Part shown: positions 1-8,557 of the stretch, one piece after another
Layout of the letters: each line of letters opens with the position of its first letter
Position numbering within the stretch: the first letter of the stretch is position 1
Source: Mycobacterium sp. AZCC_0083
Lineage (GTDB): Bacteria; Actinomycetota; Actinomycetes; Mycobacteriales; Mycobacteriaceae
Direction: 5' to 3'
NCBI RefSeq assembly: GCF_014202335.1
Contig: NZ_JACHGP010000033.1
Location: 1 to 40,327 of the forward strand
Length of the DNA stretch: 40,327 nucleotides
Position numbers and translations under genes: made by a program
Notes under the pieces: model-generated
What the model was told of the DNA's origin: nothing
What the model saw: only the letters and a program-made list of their open reading frames with translations
The model's database searches: none

Positions 1-374
1 CACCACCGGCACCCGCCAACCGATACACTGACCGCTGCTCACAGGTGGGGAATTCCGATAAGCACACCTGGGGATCTTCGATGAGCGCCGTCACCTCGAT
101 CAGTGACTGGTTTCTGGCCGCGACCATTCCGCTCGCGGTTCTGACCGTGCCTCCTGTGCTGCACTACTCCGGTTTGTGGCCAAACCCGGTGTTGTACCTC
201 GTCCCCACGCAGGGACCACTGTTGTTGCTCGGGGCAGCATTCGATCAGGTGATCCTGACGCCGTGGCAGGCCGTCTACGCGGTGGCATACCCCGCGGTGT
301 GCGTGGCTGGGTTGTGCTGGGCGGCGAAGGTGATGTTCGTCCGTTATGTCATCGCAAAGTCGGGAGGCATGTGA
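1..374 (+). CDS. ABC transporter permease, 3' part only (Rv2687c-like)
   Basis: This is the C-terminal part of an integral membrane protein. The reading frame is open to the left edge of the window, so the true start lies outside it. The visible part has three hydrophobic segments and ends in a short cytoplasmic tail. It overlaps the next permease gene by 4 nt (ATGTGA at 369-374), so the two are translationally coupled. In M. tuberculosis the permease pair Rv2687c-Rv2686c, with the ATPase Rv2688c, is described as a fluoroquinolone exporter. Gene order and position beside dxs match that locus. The ATPase gene would lie to the left. The export substrate in this species is inferred only. Confidence 0.7.
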   Translation, partial: PPAPANRYTDRCSQVGNSDKHTWGSSMSAVTSISDWFLAATIPLAVLTVPPVLHYSGLWPNPVLYLVPTQGPLLLLGAAFDQVILTPWQAVYAVAYPAVCVAGLCWAAKVMFVRYVIAKSGGM

Positions 375-1129
375 ACGTGCTGTCAGATGCCGTGAATGCG
401 AAGGCGTGGACCGCATTCGGCCGCAACGACATTCGCGGTACCTACCGCGATCCTCTGCTGGTCATGATCGTCGCCGCCCCGATCATCTGGACGACGGGCG
501 TCGTGGTCCTCATTCCACGGTTCACCCAGATGCTCGCCGTCCGCTACCAGTTCGACCTGGTGCCGTATTACCCGTTGATCCTCACCGCATTCCTGCTGTT
601 GACGAGCATCATCATCGTCGGCGGACTGGCTGCGTTTCTCGTCCTGGATGAGGTCGATGCCGGCACCTTCACCGTGCTGCGGGTGACGCCGGTGCCGCTG
701 TCGACGTTGTTCGCCTATCGTGCGGCGACGGTGATGGCGGTGACGACCATCTATGTGATCGCGACCATGTCGTTCAGCGGGATCCTACGGCCTGGGTTGG
801 TCCCGGCGCTGATACCCATCGGGCTGCTGGCCGGGCTGTCTGCGGTGGTGAGCATGTTGTTGATCCTGGCCATGGCGAACAACAAGATTCAGGGCCTTGC
901 GGCGGTCCGCGCGCTGGGTATGCTCATCGCCGGCTTGCCCTGCCTGCCGTGGTTCATACAGTCAGGATGGAACCTCGCCTTTGGCCTGCTGCCGCCGTAC
1001 TGGGCCGTCAAGGCGTTCTGGGTCGTCAGCGATCACGGCACGTGGTGGCCATACCTTCTCGGCGGCGTCGTCTACAACCTCGCCGTCGCCTGGCCGCTGT
1101 TCCGCCGCTTCATCGCCAAGAACACCTGA
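371..1129 (+). CDS. ABC transporter permease (Rv2686c-like, putative fluoroquinolone exporter subunit)
   Basis: A 252-residue integral membrane protein with about six hydrophobic helices, of the ABC-2 type: short cytoplasmic N-terminus, then helices near residues 25-50, 60-90, 105-130, 135-160, 165-190 and 220-245. The length matches Rv2686c as I recall it. The GTG at 371 overlaps the stop codon of the upstream permease, which is the normal arrangement for a coupled heterodimer. Longer frames start further upstream but read through the neighbouring gene. It would form the transmembrane channel with its neighbour, powered by an ATPase encoded outside the window. Drug export is inferred from the M. 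tuberculosis locus, and the substrate cannot be read from the sequence. Confidence 0.78.
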   Translation: MNVLSDAVNAKAWTAFGRNDIRGTYRDPLLVMIVAAPIIWTTGVVVLIPRFTQMLAVRYQFDLVPYYPLILTAFLLLTSIIIVGGLAAFLVLDEVDAGTFTVLRVTPVPLSTLFAYRAATVMAVTTIYVIATMSFSGILRPGLVPALIPIGLLAGLSAVVSMLLILAMANNKIQGLAAVRALGMLIAGLPCLPWFIQSGWNLAFGLLPPYWAVKAFWVVSDHGTWWPYLLGGVVYNLAVAWPLFRRFIAKNT

Positions 1130-1162
1130 ACCGTTCCGGGCACACCGGTGCGAGCGCTGGAT

Positions 1163-1807
1163 TCACATGCCGAAGTGTGTGCGACGCACCGCCGCAACGG
1201 CCTCGGGTGGTCCGCTGACCTCGACCTGAGCTGCGGTCTGGCGCCCAAAGACGTAGAGGAGGAGTTCGCCCGGCGGACCGCTGAGTCGAGCCGTCGGCTC
1301 GCCTGGTCGAACCGTCACTCGCTGGTCGGTCCCGGCCCACTCAATGTCGAGCCCGGAAGCGCGGAGTCGCCGACTTAGGTAGTGGCCGCCGCGGCGAACG
1401 TTTTGCCACAAGGCAGCATCCATTGCAGGCGTGAGGCTGCGGGGTCCATGCCTATTCGCTCTGCGAACGTCCTCGTGGTGAACGAAGAACTCGTTGAGAT
1501 TCGGGAAGGAGCGGACCCATCCAATTCGGAAGAACCCGATGGGCGGGCCGGACCGAATCCGCGCGACGAGCCACGCGAAGTCCTTGCTCTCGGCCAATCT
1601 GACCCTGCGTTGTTCGGCGAACCGTTGGAAGGGAGCAGGTAGGACGAGGCAGGGGCCAGCAACGACATCGCGTTCTCGCAACACGATGTGGGCGGCGAGA
1701 TCGTGAGCGGTCCAGTCCTCGAGCAGTGTGGGAACCGAAGGGCCGAGCTCGTCGAGGAGATCGCACAGCTCAAGGCGCTCATGTGTGTCGAGCGGAACAT
1801 CGGCCAT
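1163..1807 (-). CDS. TIGR03085-like metal-binding protein (DinB / maleylpyruvate isomerase-like fold)
   Basis: A 214-residue cytoplasmic protein of the actinobacterial TIGR03085 group, related to mycothiol-dependent maleylpyruvate isomerases and DinB-like four-helix proteins. The N-terminus has the typical pattern of a short helix, then W-T-A-H-D-L-A-A-H-I (about residues 32-41), and F-V-H-H-E-D-V-R-R-A follows in the middle. The histidines are the expected metal ligands. The ATG at 1805-1807 is chosen because the conserved domain begins there. The longer frame back to 1900 adds 31 residues without family character. TAGACT at 1816-1821 lies 8 nt upstream, so the gene may be leaderless. It converges with the permease gene across a 33-bp gap. 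The function is unknown; a thiol-dependent or metal-dependent enzyme is possible. Confidence 0.75.
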   Translation of the reverse strand: MADVPLDTHERLELCDLLDELGPSVPTLLEDWTAHDLAAHIVLRERDVVAGPCLVLPAPFQRFAEQRRVRLAESKDFAWLVARIRSGPPIGFFRIGWVRSFPNLNEFFVHHEDVRRANRHGPRSLTPAMDAALWQNVRRGGHYLSRRLRASGLDIEWAGTDQRVTVRPGEPTARLSGPPGELLLYVFGRQTAAQVEVSGPPEAVAAVRRTHFGM

Positions 1808-1945
1808 GCCGCCGGAGTCTACGGGCGCCTGCGGTGGCAGCTTGGGCGACCGTCGGCAGCAATGTGAGTGACGGAGGTCAAGCGCGGCGGCGAGACACAC
1901 GGTGTTGCGGCCGTAGAACTCGGCGCGAGTTTCCGCGGGCCCGGA

Positions 1946-2131
1946 TCAGCCTGAACGCCAACACAATTCCGTGTGTCGGGACTCACGCGCCTGATGACCT
2001 TGGTCCGGTGCCGCAGGATCGCGAAGGTCGATTCTGTGGGGTTTGTGGTGCGCAGGTGGATCCAAGGTCGTCGGGCTGCCGAGCAGCTGGCCGATGAGCG
2101 TGCAGAGAGCCCAGCCGAACAGCGCGGTCAT
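1946..2131 (-). CDS. possible small membrane protein (61 aa), unrecognised
   Basis: A short frame with no family I recognise. The first 19 residues are hydrophobic and could form one membrane helix or signal anchor. The rest is polar and rich in Pro, His and Asp. A purine-rich GGAAGGA lies about 9 nt before the ATG, a better ribosome-binding site than most genes here have. The gene sits alone between the TIGR03085-like gene and nhaA on the opposite strand. There is no conservation evidence in hand, and the frame could be chance. The rest of the stretch 1808-2208 shows nothing except the nhaA promoter. Confidence 0.3.
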   Translation of the reverse strand: MTALFGWALCTLIGQLLGSPTTLDPPAHHKPHRIDLRDPAAPDQGHQARESRHTELCWRSG

Positions 2132-2196
2132 CACTTGGATTTCCTTCCAAGCCACCCCAGGTTGGGCTTGGATCGCGTACGTCGCGTCGCCGTCAC

Positions 2197-2202
2197 TAGG
2201 AT
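2197..2202 (+). promoter_or_regulatory. -10 box of nhaA, leaderless type
   Basis: TAGGAT fits the mycobacterial -10 pattern TANNNT and ends 6 nt before the GTG start of nhaA at 2209, so the transcript would begin at or next to the start codon. No convincing -35 box is seen. There is no Shine-Dalgarno sequence, which agrees with leaderless translation. Confidence 0.5.
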
Positions 2203-2208
2203 CAGGCG

Positions 2209-3477
2209 GTGCCCGTCCGTCCGCGTTTACTCAGCCGCGGGACCTGGCCGGAGGCCAATCGACTCGCGGAGATCCTGCGCCGCGAAACCGTCGGTGGCGT
2301 GCTGCTGCTGATCGCCGCCGCGGCAGCGCTGGTGTGGGCGAACTCCCCGTGGTCGCACGTCTACCGCGACGTGTCGGAGTTCGCCTTCGGCCCTGAGGCT
2401 TTGCACTTGAAGCTGACCGTCTCGTCGTGGGCCGCGGACGGACTTCTGGCGATCTTCTTCTTCGTCGTGGGACTGGAACTCAAGCGCGAGTTCGTCGCGG
2501 GCGACCTGCGCGACCCCGCCCGTGCCGCGCTACCGATCGCCGCGGCCCTCGGCGGAATGGTCGTGCCCGCCGCGATCTACCTCGGCATCAACCTGATCGC
2601 GGGACACCCCGAGAACCTCGACGGCTGGGCCGTGCCGATCGCCACGGACATCGCGTTCGCGCTGGCCGTGCTTGCGGTGCTGTCGACCCACCTGCCGACC
2701 GCGCTGCGCACGTTCCTGCTGGCCCTCGCCGTTGTCGACGATCTGATCGCGATCACCGTCATCGCGATCTTCTACACCGACCACCTGTCGCTGGGGCCGC
2801 TGGCGCTTGCGCTGATTCCCGGCGGTCTCTTCGCGCTGGCCGTGCAACGCGGCGTGCGGCGGTGGTGGGTGCTCGTCCCGCTGGCGGTGGCCACGTGGGC
2901 ACTGGTGCACGCCAGCGGGGTGCACGCGACGGTCGCAGGCGTCCTGCTGGGCTTCGCGGTGCCGGTGCTCGGCAGGCATGCCGTCGCCGAACACTTCGAG
3001 CATCGGCTGCGGCCGCTGTCGGCCGGAGTGGCGGTGCCCGTGTTCGCGTTCTTCGCCGCCGGGGTGACGGTCGGGGGATTTCACGGTCTCGGGGAATCGC
3101 TGCTGCATCCGGTGACCGTCGGCGTCGTCGCCGCCCTGGTGCTCGGCAAGCCGCTCGGCGTGTTCACCACGACGTTCCTGCTGGCCCGATTCACCGGTGC
3201 GTCACTCGATGACGACCTGGCCTGGCGCGACGTGCTCGGCGTTGCTCTGTTGGCCGGAATCGGTTTCACCGTGTCCTTGCTAATCGGCGAGTTGGCTTTC
3301 GGTTACGGAACGCTAACGGGTGCCGATGCGAAGATCGGGGTGCTGACCGGATCCGTGGCCGCCGGCGCGCTGGCCGCGGTGGTCTTGGTCAGCCGTAACG
3401 CCGTTTATCGCCGCATAAATGCCCTCGAGACGGTCGACGACGACCACGACGGTGTGCCCGACATCTATCGGCCTTGA
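2209..3477 (+). CDS. nhaA: Na+/H+ antiporter NhaA
   Basis: A 422-residue inner-membrane antiporter that exchanges internal Na+ or Li+ for external protons, for pH and sodium homeostasis. The family signatures are present: the D-G-L-L-A-I-F-F-F-V-V-G-L-E block at residues 77-90, A-T-D-I-A-F-A at 145-151 (Asp147 equals E. coli Asp133), and the ion-binding pair Asp177-Asp178 in V-V-D-D-L-I (equal to Asp163-Asp164). About twelve hydrophobic helices can be traced. The GTG at 2209 sits 6 nt after a -10 box. The C-terminal tail carries a D-D-D-H-D-G-V-P-D motif that looks like a calcium-binding loop and is not part of the classical E. coli protein. The gene ends 37 nt before dxs, which has its own promoter. 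Confidence 0.92.
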   Translation: MPVRPRLLSRGTWPEANRLAEILRRETVGGVLLLIAAAAALVWANSPWSHVYRDVSEFAFGPEALHLKLTVSSWAADGLLAIFFFVVGLELKREFVAGDLRDPARAALPIAAALGGMVVPAAIYLGINLIAGHPENLDGWAVPIATDIAFALAVLAVLSTHLPTALRTFLLALAVVDDLIAITVIAIFYTDHLSLGPLALALIPGGLFALAVQRGVRRWWVLVPLAVATWALVHASGVHATVAGVLLGFAVPVLGRHAVAEHFEHRLRPLSAGVAVPVFAFFAAGVTVGGFHGLGESLLHPVTVGVVAALVLGKPLGVFTTTFLLARFTGASLDDDLAWRDVLGVALLAGIGFTVSLLIGELAFGYGTLTGADAKIGVLTGSVAAGALAAVVLVSRNAVYRRINALETVDDDHDGVPDIYRP

Positions 3478-3502
3478 CAGGACTACGTCGTGTACGCGTG
3501 GG

Positions 3503-3508
3503 TAAACT
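3503..3508 (+). promoter_or_regulatory. -10 box of dxs, leaderless type
   Basis: TAAACT fits TANNNT and ends 6 nt before the dxs ATG at 3515, predicting a leaderless transcript. A TTGACA at 3474-3479, overlapping the nhaA stop codon, is 23 nt away, which is too far for a normal -35 spacing. Confidence 0.5.
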
Positions 3509-3514
3509 GACCTG

Positions 3515-5425
3515 ATGCTCGAACAGATCCGCGGCCCCGCTGATCTGCAGCACCTATCGCAGTCGCAGCTCAGCGATCTGGCTGTGGAGATCCGCGACTT
3601 CCTGATCCACAAGGTCGCTGCAACAGGTGGGCACCTCGGCCCCAATCTCGGTGTCGTGGAGTTGACGCTTGCGCTGCACCGGGTGTTCGACTCGCCGTAT
3701 GACCCGATCGTGTTCGACACGGGTCATCAGTCCTACGTGCACAAGATGCTGACGGGCCGCTGCGCGGAGTTCGACAACCTGCGCATGAAGGGTGGCCTCT
3801 CGGGCTATCCGTCGCGCGCCGAGAGCGAGCACGATTGGGTGGAGTCCAGCCACGCCAGCTCCGCGCTGTCCTACGCCGACGGGCTGTCCAAGGCCTTCGA
3901 GCTCAACGGGCACCGCAACCGCCACGTGGTCGCGGTCGTCGGTGACGGCGCGCTGACCGGCGGCATGTGCTGGGAAGCGCTGAACAACATCGCCGCCTCG
4001 GGGCGGCCGGTGGTGATCGTGGTCAACGACAACGGCCGCAGTTACGCCCCGACCATCGGCGGGTTCGCCGATCACCTCGCGGGCCTGCGTCTGCAGCCCG
4101 GCTACGAGAAGCTGCTGGAGAAGGGCCGCGACACCGTCCGTGGAGTGCCGCTGATCGGCGAGCTCTGCTACCAGTGCATGCACAGCGTCAAGGCCGGCAT
4201 CAAGGACGCGATCTCGCCGCAGGTGATGTTCACCGATCTCGGCTTGAAGTACGTCGGCCCCATCGACGGCCACGACGAGCACGCCGTCGAGGTCGCGCTG
4301 CGCAACGCCCGTGGCTTCAACGCGCCCGTCATCGTGCACGTCGCAACCCGCAAGGGCATGGGCTACGGGCCCGCCGAGTCCGACGAAGCCGACCAGATGC
4401 ATTCCACCGGCATCATCGACCCATATACCGGGCTCGCGACGTCGGTGGCTGCACCCGGTTGGACCTCGGTGTTCGCCGACGAGCTGATCAAGCGTGCGGC
4501 CAAGCGCCGCGACATCGTCGCGATCACCGCGGCGATGCCCGGTCCCACCGGTTTGACTGCGTTCCGTCAGTGCTACCCCGATCGCTTCTTCGACGTCGGC
4601 ATCGCCGAGCAGCACGCCATGACCTCGGCCGCCGGGCTGGCGATGGGCGGCATGCATCCGGTGGTGGCGATCTACTCGACGTTCCTCAACCGCGCGTTCG
4701 ACCAGATCATGATGGACGTCGCGCTGCACCGACTGCCCGTCACGATGGTGCTCGACCGTGCCGGTGTCACCGGGCCCGACGGCGCCAGCCACAACGGTGT
4801 CTGGGATCTGTCGATCCTCGGCATCGTGCCCGGTATGCGCGTGGCCGCTCCGCGCGACGCCACCCGGCTGCGCGAGGAACTCGGCGAAGCATTGGCCGTG
4901 AGCACCGGCCCGACTGCGCTCAGGTTCCCGAAGGGCGATGTGGGCACCGACATCCCGGCCGTCGAACGCCGCGACGGTGTCGACGTGCTCGCGGTGCCCG
5001 CCAACGGACTGTCGGCCGACGTGCTGCTGGTGGCGGTCGGACCGTTCGCCTCGATGGCCTTGTCGGCGGCCGAGCGGCTGCAGAAGCAGGGCATCGGCGT
5101 GACCGTGGTCGATCCGCGATGGGTGTTGCCCGTTCCCGAGGTGATCGCCGAGCTCGCGACGGCGCACAAGCTCGTCGTCACCGTCGAGGACAACGGCGTG
5201 CACGGCGGCGTCGGGTCGGCGGTGTCGGGAGCGTTGCGTCACGCCGAGATCGACGTGCCCTGCCGCGACGTCGGCGTGCCCCAGCAATTCCTGGACCACG
5301 CCTCACGCCGGGAGATCCTCGCCGAGATCGGCCTGACCGACCAGCACGTCGCCCGCCAGATCACCGGCTGGGTGGCTGCGCTGGGCAGCTCGGACGCCGA
5401 AACCGTCGGCAACCGGATCGACTAA
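3515..5425 (+). CDS. dxs: 1-deoxy-D-xylulose-5-phosphate synthase
   Basis: A 636-residue cytoplasmic thiamine-diphosphate enzyme. It condenses pyruvate with D-glyceraldehyde 3-phosphate to 1-deoxy-D-xylulose 5-phosphate, the first step of the MEP isoprenoid pathway. The N-terminal domain has the ThDP/Mg motif G-D-G-A-L-T-G-G at 143-150 followed by the conserved N-N, and the active-site His40 in G-G-H-L-G. The central domain has F-D-V-G-I-A-E-Q-H with the catalytic Glu, then a transketolase C-terminal domain. Length is normal for the family (about 620-640). Equivalent to dxs1 (Rv2682c). The ATG at 3515 has no Shine-Dalgarno but a -10 box 6 nt upstream. The gene converges with the small gene ending at 5525. 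The 99 bp between them hold no clear terminator. Confidence 0.96.
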   Translation: MLEQIRGPADLQHLSQSQLSDLAVEIRDFLIHKVAATGGHLGPNLGVVELTLALHRVFDSPYDPIVFDTGHQSYVHKMLTGRCAEFDNLRMKGGLSGYPSRAESEHDWVESSHASSALSYADGLSKAFELNGHRNRHVVAVVGDGALTGGMCWEALNNIAASGRPVVIVVNDNGRSYAPTIGGFADHLAGLRLQPGYEKLLEKGRDTVRGVPLIGELCYQCMHSVKAGIKDAISPQVMFTDLGLKYVGPIDGHDEHAVEVALRNARGFNAPVIVHVATRKGMGYGPAESDEADQMHSTGIIDPYTGLATSVAAPGWTSVFADELIKRAAKRRDIVAITAAMPGPTGLTAFRQCYPDRFFDVGIAEQHAMTSAAGLAMGGMHPVVAIYSTFLNRAFDQIMMDVALHRLPVTMVLDRAGVTGPDGASHNGVWDLSILGIVPGMRVAAPRDATRLREELGEALAVSTGPTALRFPKGDVGTDIPAVERRDGVDVLAVPANGLSADVLLVAVGPFASMALSAAERLQKQGIGVTVVDPRWVLPVPEVIAELATAHKLVVTVEDNGVHGGVGSAVSGALRHAEIDVPCRDVGVPQQFLDHASRREILAEIGLTDQHVARQITGWVAALGSSDAETVGNRID

Positions 5426-5524
5426 GACCGGCGAGGGCCTCGGCTTGTTTCGGAGGCTGGTTGCTTCGGCGCCGACGCCACCATCGACTAAGCGGTCAGT
5501 TCGCGACGAATGTCGAATGCTTTC

Positions 5525-5776
5525 TCAAAGTCCTTTCGTTCGAGCGTTTCTGCGTCTCTTGGTGCCTGTTGAGGGTGCTGCGGTCTCCACCCCCAGCCAG
5601 GGTTGCCGCTGTTCGCGTTCGCGTCTGGCCGCCTCGGTCGCGAGGATGAGGTGTGCCCGGTCGATGAGTTCGTCCCGGGTCATGCCGAACTCGGCCAGCA
5701 CCTCGTCAGCGGGCGGCCCACCGTAGGGCGCCCAGCTGCGCATGAAGGCGAGAATCTGGCGATCGAACCGGTCCAT
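5525..5776 (-). CDS. small DUF3263-like protein
   Basis: An 83-residue soluble protein. The first 55 residues read as helices with the pattern D-R-Q-I-L-A-F then a tryptophan and a G-M-T-R-D-E-L-I-D-R motif, which resembles the small actinobacterial DUF3263 proteins with a helix-turn-helix-like shape. The C-terminus is basic and probably disordered. It starts 3 nt after the stop codon of mmsB, so it is probably the last gene of the chvE-mmsA-mmsB transcript. Its role is unknown. A link to sugar transport is suggested only by position. Confidence 0.65.
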   Translation of the reverse strand: MDRFDRQILAFMRSWAPYGGPPADEVLAEFGMTRDELIDRAHLILATEAARREREQRQPWLGVETAAPSTGTKRRRNARTKGL

Positions 5777-5779
5777 CGC

Positions 5780-7015
5780 TCAAGAGCCGCCCTTCTTCTT
5801 GTTGTAGATGTCGAAGCCGACGGCGGCGAGCAGGACCAGGCCCTTGATGACTTGCTGTACGTCGCTGCCGATGCCGATGAGTGACATCCCGTTGTTCAGC
5901 ACGCCAAGGACGAAGCCGCCGATGACCGCGCCGAACACCGTCCCGACGCCTCCGGTGGCCGACGCGCCGCCGATGAACGCCGCGGCGATGGCCTCCAGCT
6001 CCATCCCGATCCCGGCTTGCGGCGTCGCGGAGTTGAGCCGGGCGGCGAAGAGCAGGCCGGCCAGAGCAGACAGCAGACCCATGTTGACGAACACCAGGAA
6101 GGTGACGCGCTTGGTCTTCACCCCGGACAGCAGTGCCGCCGCACCGTTGCCGCCGACCGCGTAGACCTGCCGGCCGAAGACCGTGCTTCGCATGACGAAG
6201 GCGTAGATGACGAACATCACCGCCAGGATGATGCCGACGACGGGCACGCCGCGGTAGCTCGCGAGCAGCATTGTGAAGGCGGCGAGTGCGGCGACGATGC
6301 CGACGTTCTTGGCGAGGAACCAACCGGGTGCGGAGACCTCGAAGCCGTAGCGGGACTGCGCCCTTCGCTGCCGGACCTGCTGCAGCACGGCCACGACCAT
6401 GACGAACACGCCGAGGATGACGGTGGGCCAGTGGTAGAGGCTGTTGGCACCCATCTCGGGCAGGAATCCGCTGCTGACCTGTTGGAAGCTGCGGGGGAAC
6501 GGCGCGATGGACTGGCCCTCGAGCAGGTACTGCGTCGCGCCGCGGAACACCAGCATCCCCGCGAGGGTCACGATGAACGACGGAATGCCCACGTAGGCGA
6601 TCCAGAAGCCTTGCCACGCACCGATTGCCGCACCCATCAGCAGGCAGACCACGACCGCGACCGGCCACGGCATGTGATTGTGGATCATCAGCACTGCGGA
6701 CATCGCTCCGATGAAGCCCGCGATCGAGCCAACGGATAGATCGATGTGACCGGAGATGATGACGATCACCATCCCGATCGCCAGGATCAGGATGTAGCCG
6801 TTCTGCTGCACGATGTTGGTGACGTTCAGCGGCTTGAGCAGAATCCCGCTCGTCCAGATCTGGAAGAGGATCACGATCACCGCGAGCGCGGCGACCATGC
6901 CGTACTGCCGGAAGTTGCCCTGTAGAGCCGTCTTCAGCCACCCACCGGGGGAGCGGGGCGGCGGCGCCGGGGCTGGGGCACTCGACGCGGTGTTCACCGT
7001 CGGAGTGGTGGTCAT
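5780..7015 (-). CDS. mmsB: multiple monosaccharide ABC transporter permease MmsB (GguB/XylH-like)
   Basis: A 411-residue inner-membrane permease of the branched-chain/ribose type (BPD_transp_2), closest in layout to GguB/MmsB and XylH. A 30-residue Pro/Ala/Thr-rich N-terminus is followed by 10-12 helices. Family signatures are G-H-I-D-L-S-V-G-S in the first third and G-I-G-M-E-L-E-A-I-A-A-A-F-I-G-G in the last third. It should form the pore for aldoses such as L-arabinose, D-xylose, D-galactose or D-glucose, as known for ChvE-GguA-GguB systems. Its ATG directly abuts the mmsA stop codon (7015/7016). The precise sugar is not readable; context favours pentoses. Confidence 0.88.
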   Translation of the reverse strand: MTTTPTVNTASSAPAPAPPPRSPGGWLKTALQGNFRQYGMVAALAVIVILFQIWTSGILLKPLNVTNIVQQNGYILILAIGMVIVIISGHIDLSVGSIAGFIGAMSAVLMIHNHMPWPVAVVVCLLMGAAIGAWQGFWIAYVGIPSFIVTLAGMLVFRGATQYLLEGQSIAPFPRSFQQVSSGFLPEMGANSLYHWPTVILGVFVMVVAVLQQVRQRRAQSRYGFEVSAPGWFLAKNVGIVAALAAFTMLLASYRGVPVVGIILAVMFVIYAFVMRSTVFGRQVYAVGGNGAAALLSGVKTKRVTFLVFVNMGLLSALAGLLFAARLNSATPQAGIGMELEAIAAAFIGGASATGGVGTVFGAVIGGFVLGVLNNGMSLIGIGSDVQQVIKGLVLLAAVGFDIYNKKKGGS

Positions 7016-8557
7016 CTAGCTGCGTCCCTTCATCATGTACCGCATCAATGTCTCCTGCTTGGCGTCCGCCCGGGCCACTTCACCGGTGAGACGACCCTCG
7101 TTGAGGGTGTAGATGCGGTCGCACAAACCGATCAGTTCGGGAAGTTCAGACGAGATCACGATCACCGCCTTGCCCTCTGCGGCAAGGGCATTGATGATCG
7201 TGTAGATCTCGTACTTGGCCCCGACGTCGATCCCGCGGGTCGGTTCGTCAAGGATCAGCACGTCCGGGTCGGCGAAGATCCACTTGCTCAGCACCACCTT
7301 CTGCTGATTGCCACCCGACAGGTTGCCCGCGATCGCCTTCACCGACGGCGCCTTGATGCGCATGTCCTTGCGGAAGCGCTCGGCGACCACCGTCTCCTCG
7401 TGTTCGTTGATGACCGACGCCCTGCTCACCTTCGGCAGCGACGCCAGCGTCACGCTGCGTGCGATGTCGTCCATCAGGTTGAGCCCGTAGTGCTTGCGAT
7501 CCTCGGTGGCGTAGGCGATCCGGTGGCCGATCGCCTCGGACACCGTGCGGGTCCGAATTTCCTTGCCGTCCTTGAAGACCGATCCGGTCGCCCGCTTTCC
7601 GTAGCTCCGCCCGAACACGCTCATCGCAAGCTCGGTGCGCCCGGCTCCCATCAATCCGGCGAGCCCGACGACCTCCCCGCGCCGCACGTTGATGGACACG
7701 CCGTCGACCACCTTGCGCTGCTGGTCGAGCGGATGGAAGACGGTCCAGTCCTCGATGGCGAAGGCGACGTCGCCGATGGGGTGGGACGTGCGGTCGGGAA
7801 ACCGGTCCGCCATGTCGCGACCCACCATGCCGCGGATGATGTGTTCCTCGGTGAGCGCACCGTCGACGGCCAGTGTCTCGATGGTCCTGCCGTCGCGCAG
7901 GATCGTGATGGTGTCCGCGACCCGCATCACCTCGTTGAGCTTGTGCGAGATGATGATGCAGGTGAGGCCCTGTGCCCTGAGTTCGACGATGAGGTCGAGG
8001 AGATGCCTGCTGTCTTGGTCGTTGAGCGCCGCGGTCGGCTCGTCGAGGATCAGCAGCTTCACCTTCTTGGACAGTGCCTTGGCAATCTCGACGAGCTGCT
8101 GCTTCCCGACGCCGATGTCGGAGATCCGAGTGCGGGGGCTCTCGCGCAGGCCCACCCGGTCGAGGAGCTGTTGAGCGTGCTTCATCGTCTCGTGCCAGCT
8201 GATCACTCCGCCCGAGGCGTGTTCATTGCCGAGGAAGATGTTCTCGGCAATGGACAACACGGGAACCAGCGCGAGCTCCTGGTGGATGATGCCGATACCG
8301 CGTCGCTCGCTGGTCCGGATGTCCTTGAAATCGCCTGGCCCGCCATCGAAGACGATGTCGCCCTCGTAGCTGCCGTGCGGATAGATGCCGCTGAGCACCT
8401 TCATCAGCGTGGACTTCCCTGCGCCGTTCTCGCCGCAGATCGCGTGGATCTCGCCTTGGCGTACCGCGAGGTTGACCTCGCGCAGCGCCGTGACGGCACC
8501 GAATCTCTTGGTGATGTCCCGCATTTCGAGAATCGGCGCCGCCACTGCGTCCGTCAT
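7016..8557 (-). CDS. mmsA: multiple monosaccharide ABC transporter ATPase MmsA (GguA/XylG-like)
   Basis: A 513-residue cytoplasmic protein with two fused ABC domains, as usual for pentose/ribose importers. Domain 1 has Walker A G-E-N-G-A-G-K-S-T (42-50) and Walker B L-L-I-L-D-E-P-T. Domain 2 has the degenerate P-loop G-L-M-G-A-G-R-T-E, a full signature L-S-G-G-N-Q-Q-K and V-L-I-L-D-E-P-T-R-G. ATP hydrolysis drives import through MmsB. The ATG overlaps the chvE stop in an ATGA (8554-8557 on the reverse strand), and its own stop touches the mmsB start, so the three genes are coupled. Confidence 0.92.
   Translation of the reverse strand: MTDAVAAPILEMRDITKRFGAVTALREVNLAVRQGEIHAICGENGAGKSTLMKVLSGIYPHGSYEGDIVFDGGPGDFKDIRTSERRGIGIIHQELALVPVLSIAENIFLGNEHASGGVISWHETMKHAQQLLDRVGLRESPRTRISDIGVGKQQLVEIAKALSKKVKLLILDEPTAALNDQDSRHLLDLIVELRAQGLTCIIISHKLNEVMRVADTITILRDGRTIETLAVDGALTEEHIIRGMVGRDMADRFPDRTSHPIGDVAFAIEDWTVFHPLDQQRKVVDGVSINVRRGEVVGLAGLMGAGRTELAMSVFGRSYGKRATGSVFKDGKEIRTRTVSEAIGHRIAYATEDRKHYGLNLMDDIARSVTLASLPKVSRASVINEHEETVVAERFRKDMRIKAPSVKAIAGNLSGGNQQKVVLSKWIFADPDVLILDEPTRGIDVGAKYEIYTIINALAAEGKAVIVISSELPELIGLCDRIYTLNEGRLTGEVARADAKQETLMRYMMKGRS

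Noticed and set aside
3474..3479. TTGACA as the -35 box of dxs
   Set aside because: The distance to the -10 box is 23 nt, too long for a SigA-type promoter. It overlaps the end of nhaA.
3554..5299. A 581-codon open frame on the reverse strand of dxs, and a 560-codon frame at 3967-5649
   Set aside because: Both are mirror or shifted images of the dxs codons in high-GC DNA. They show low-complexity Arg/Gly/His composition and no family features.
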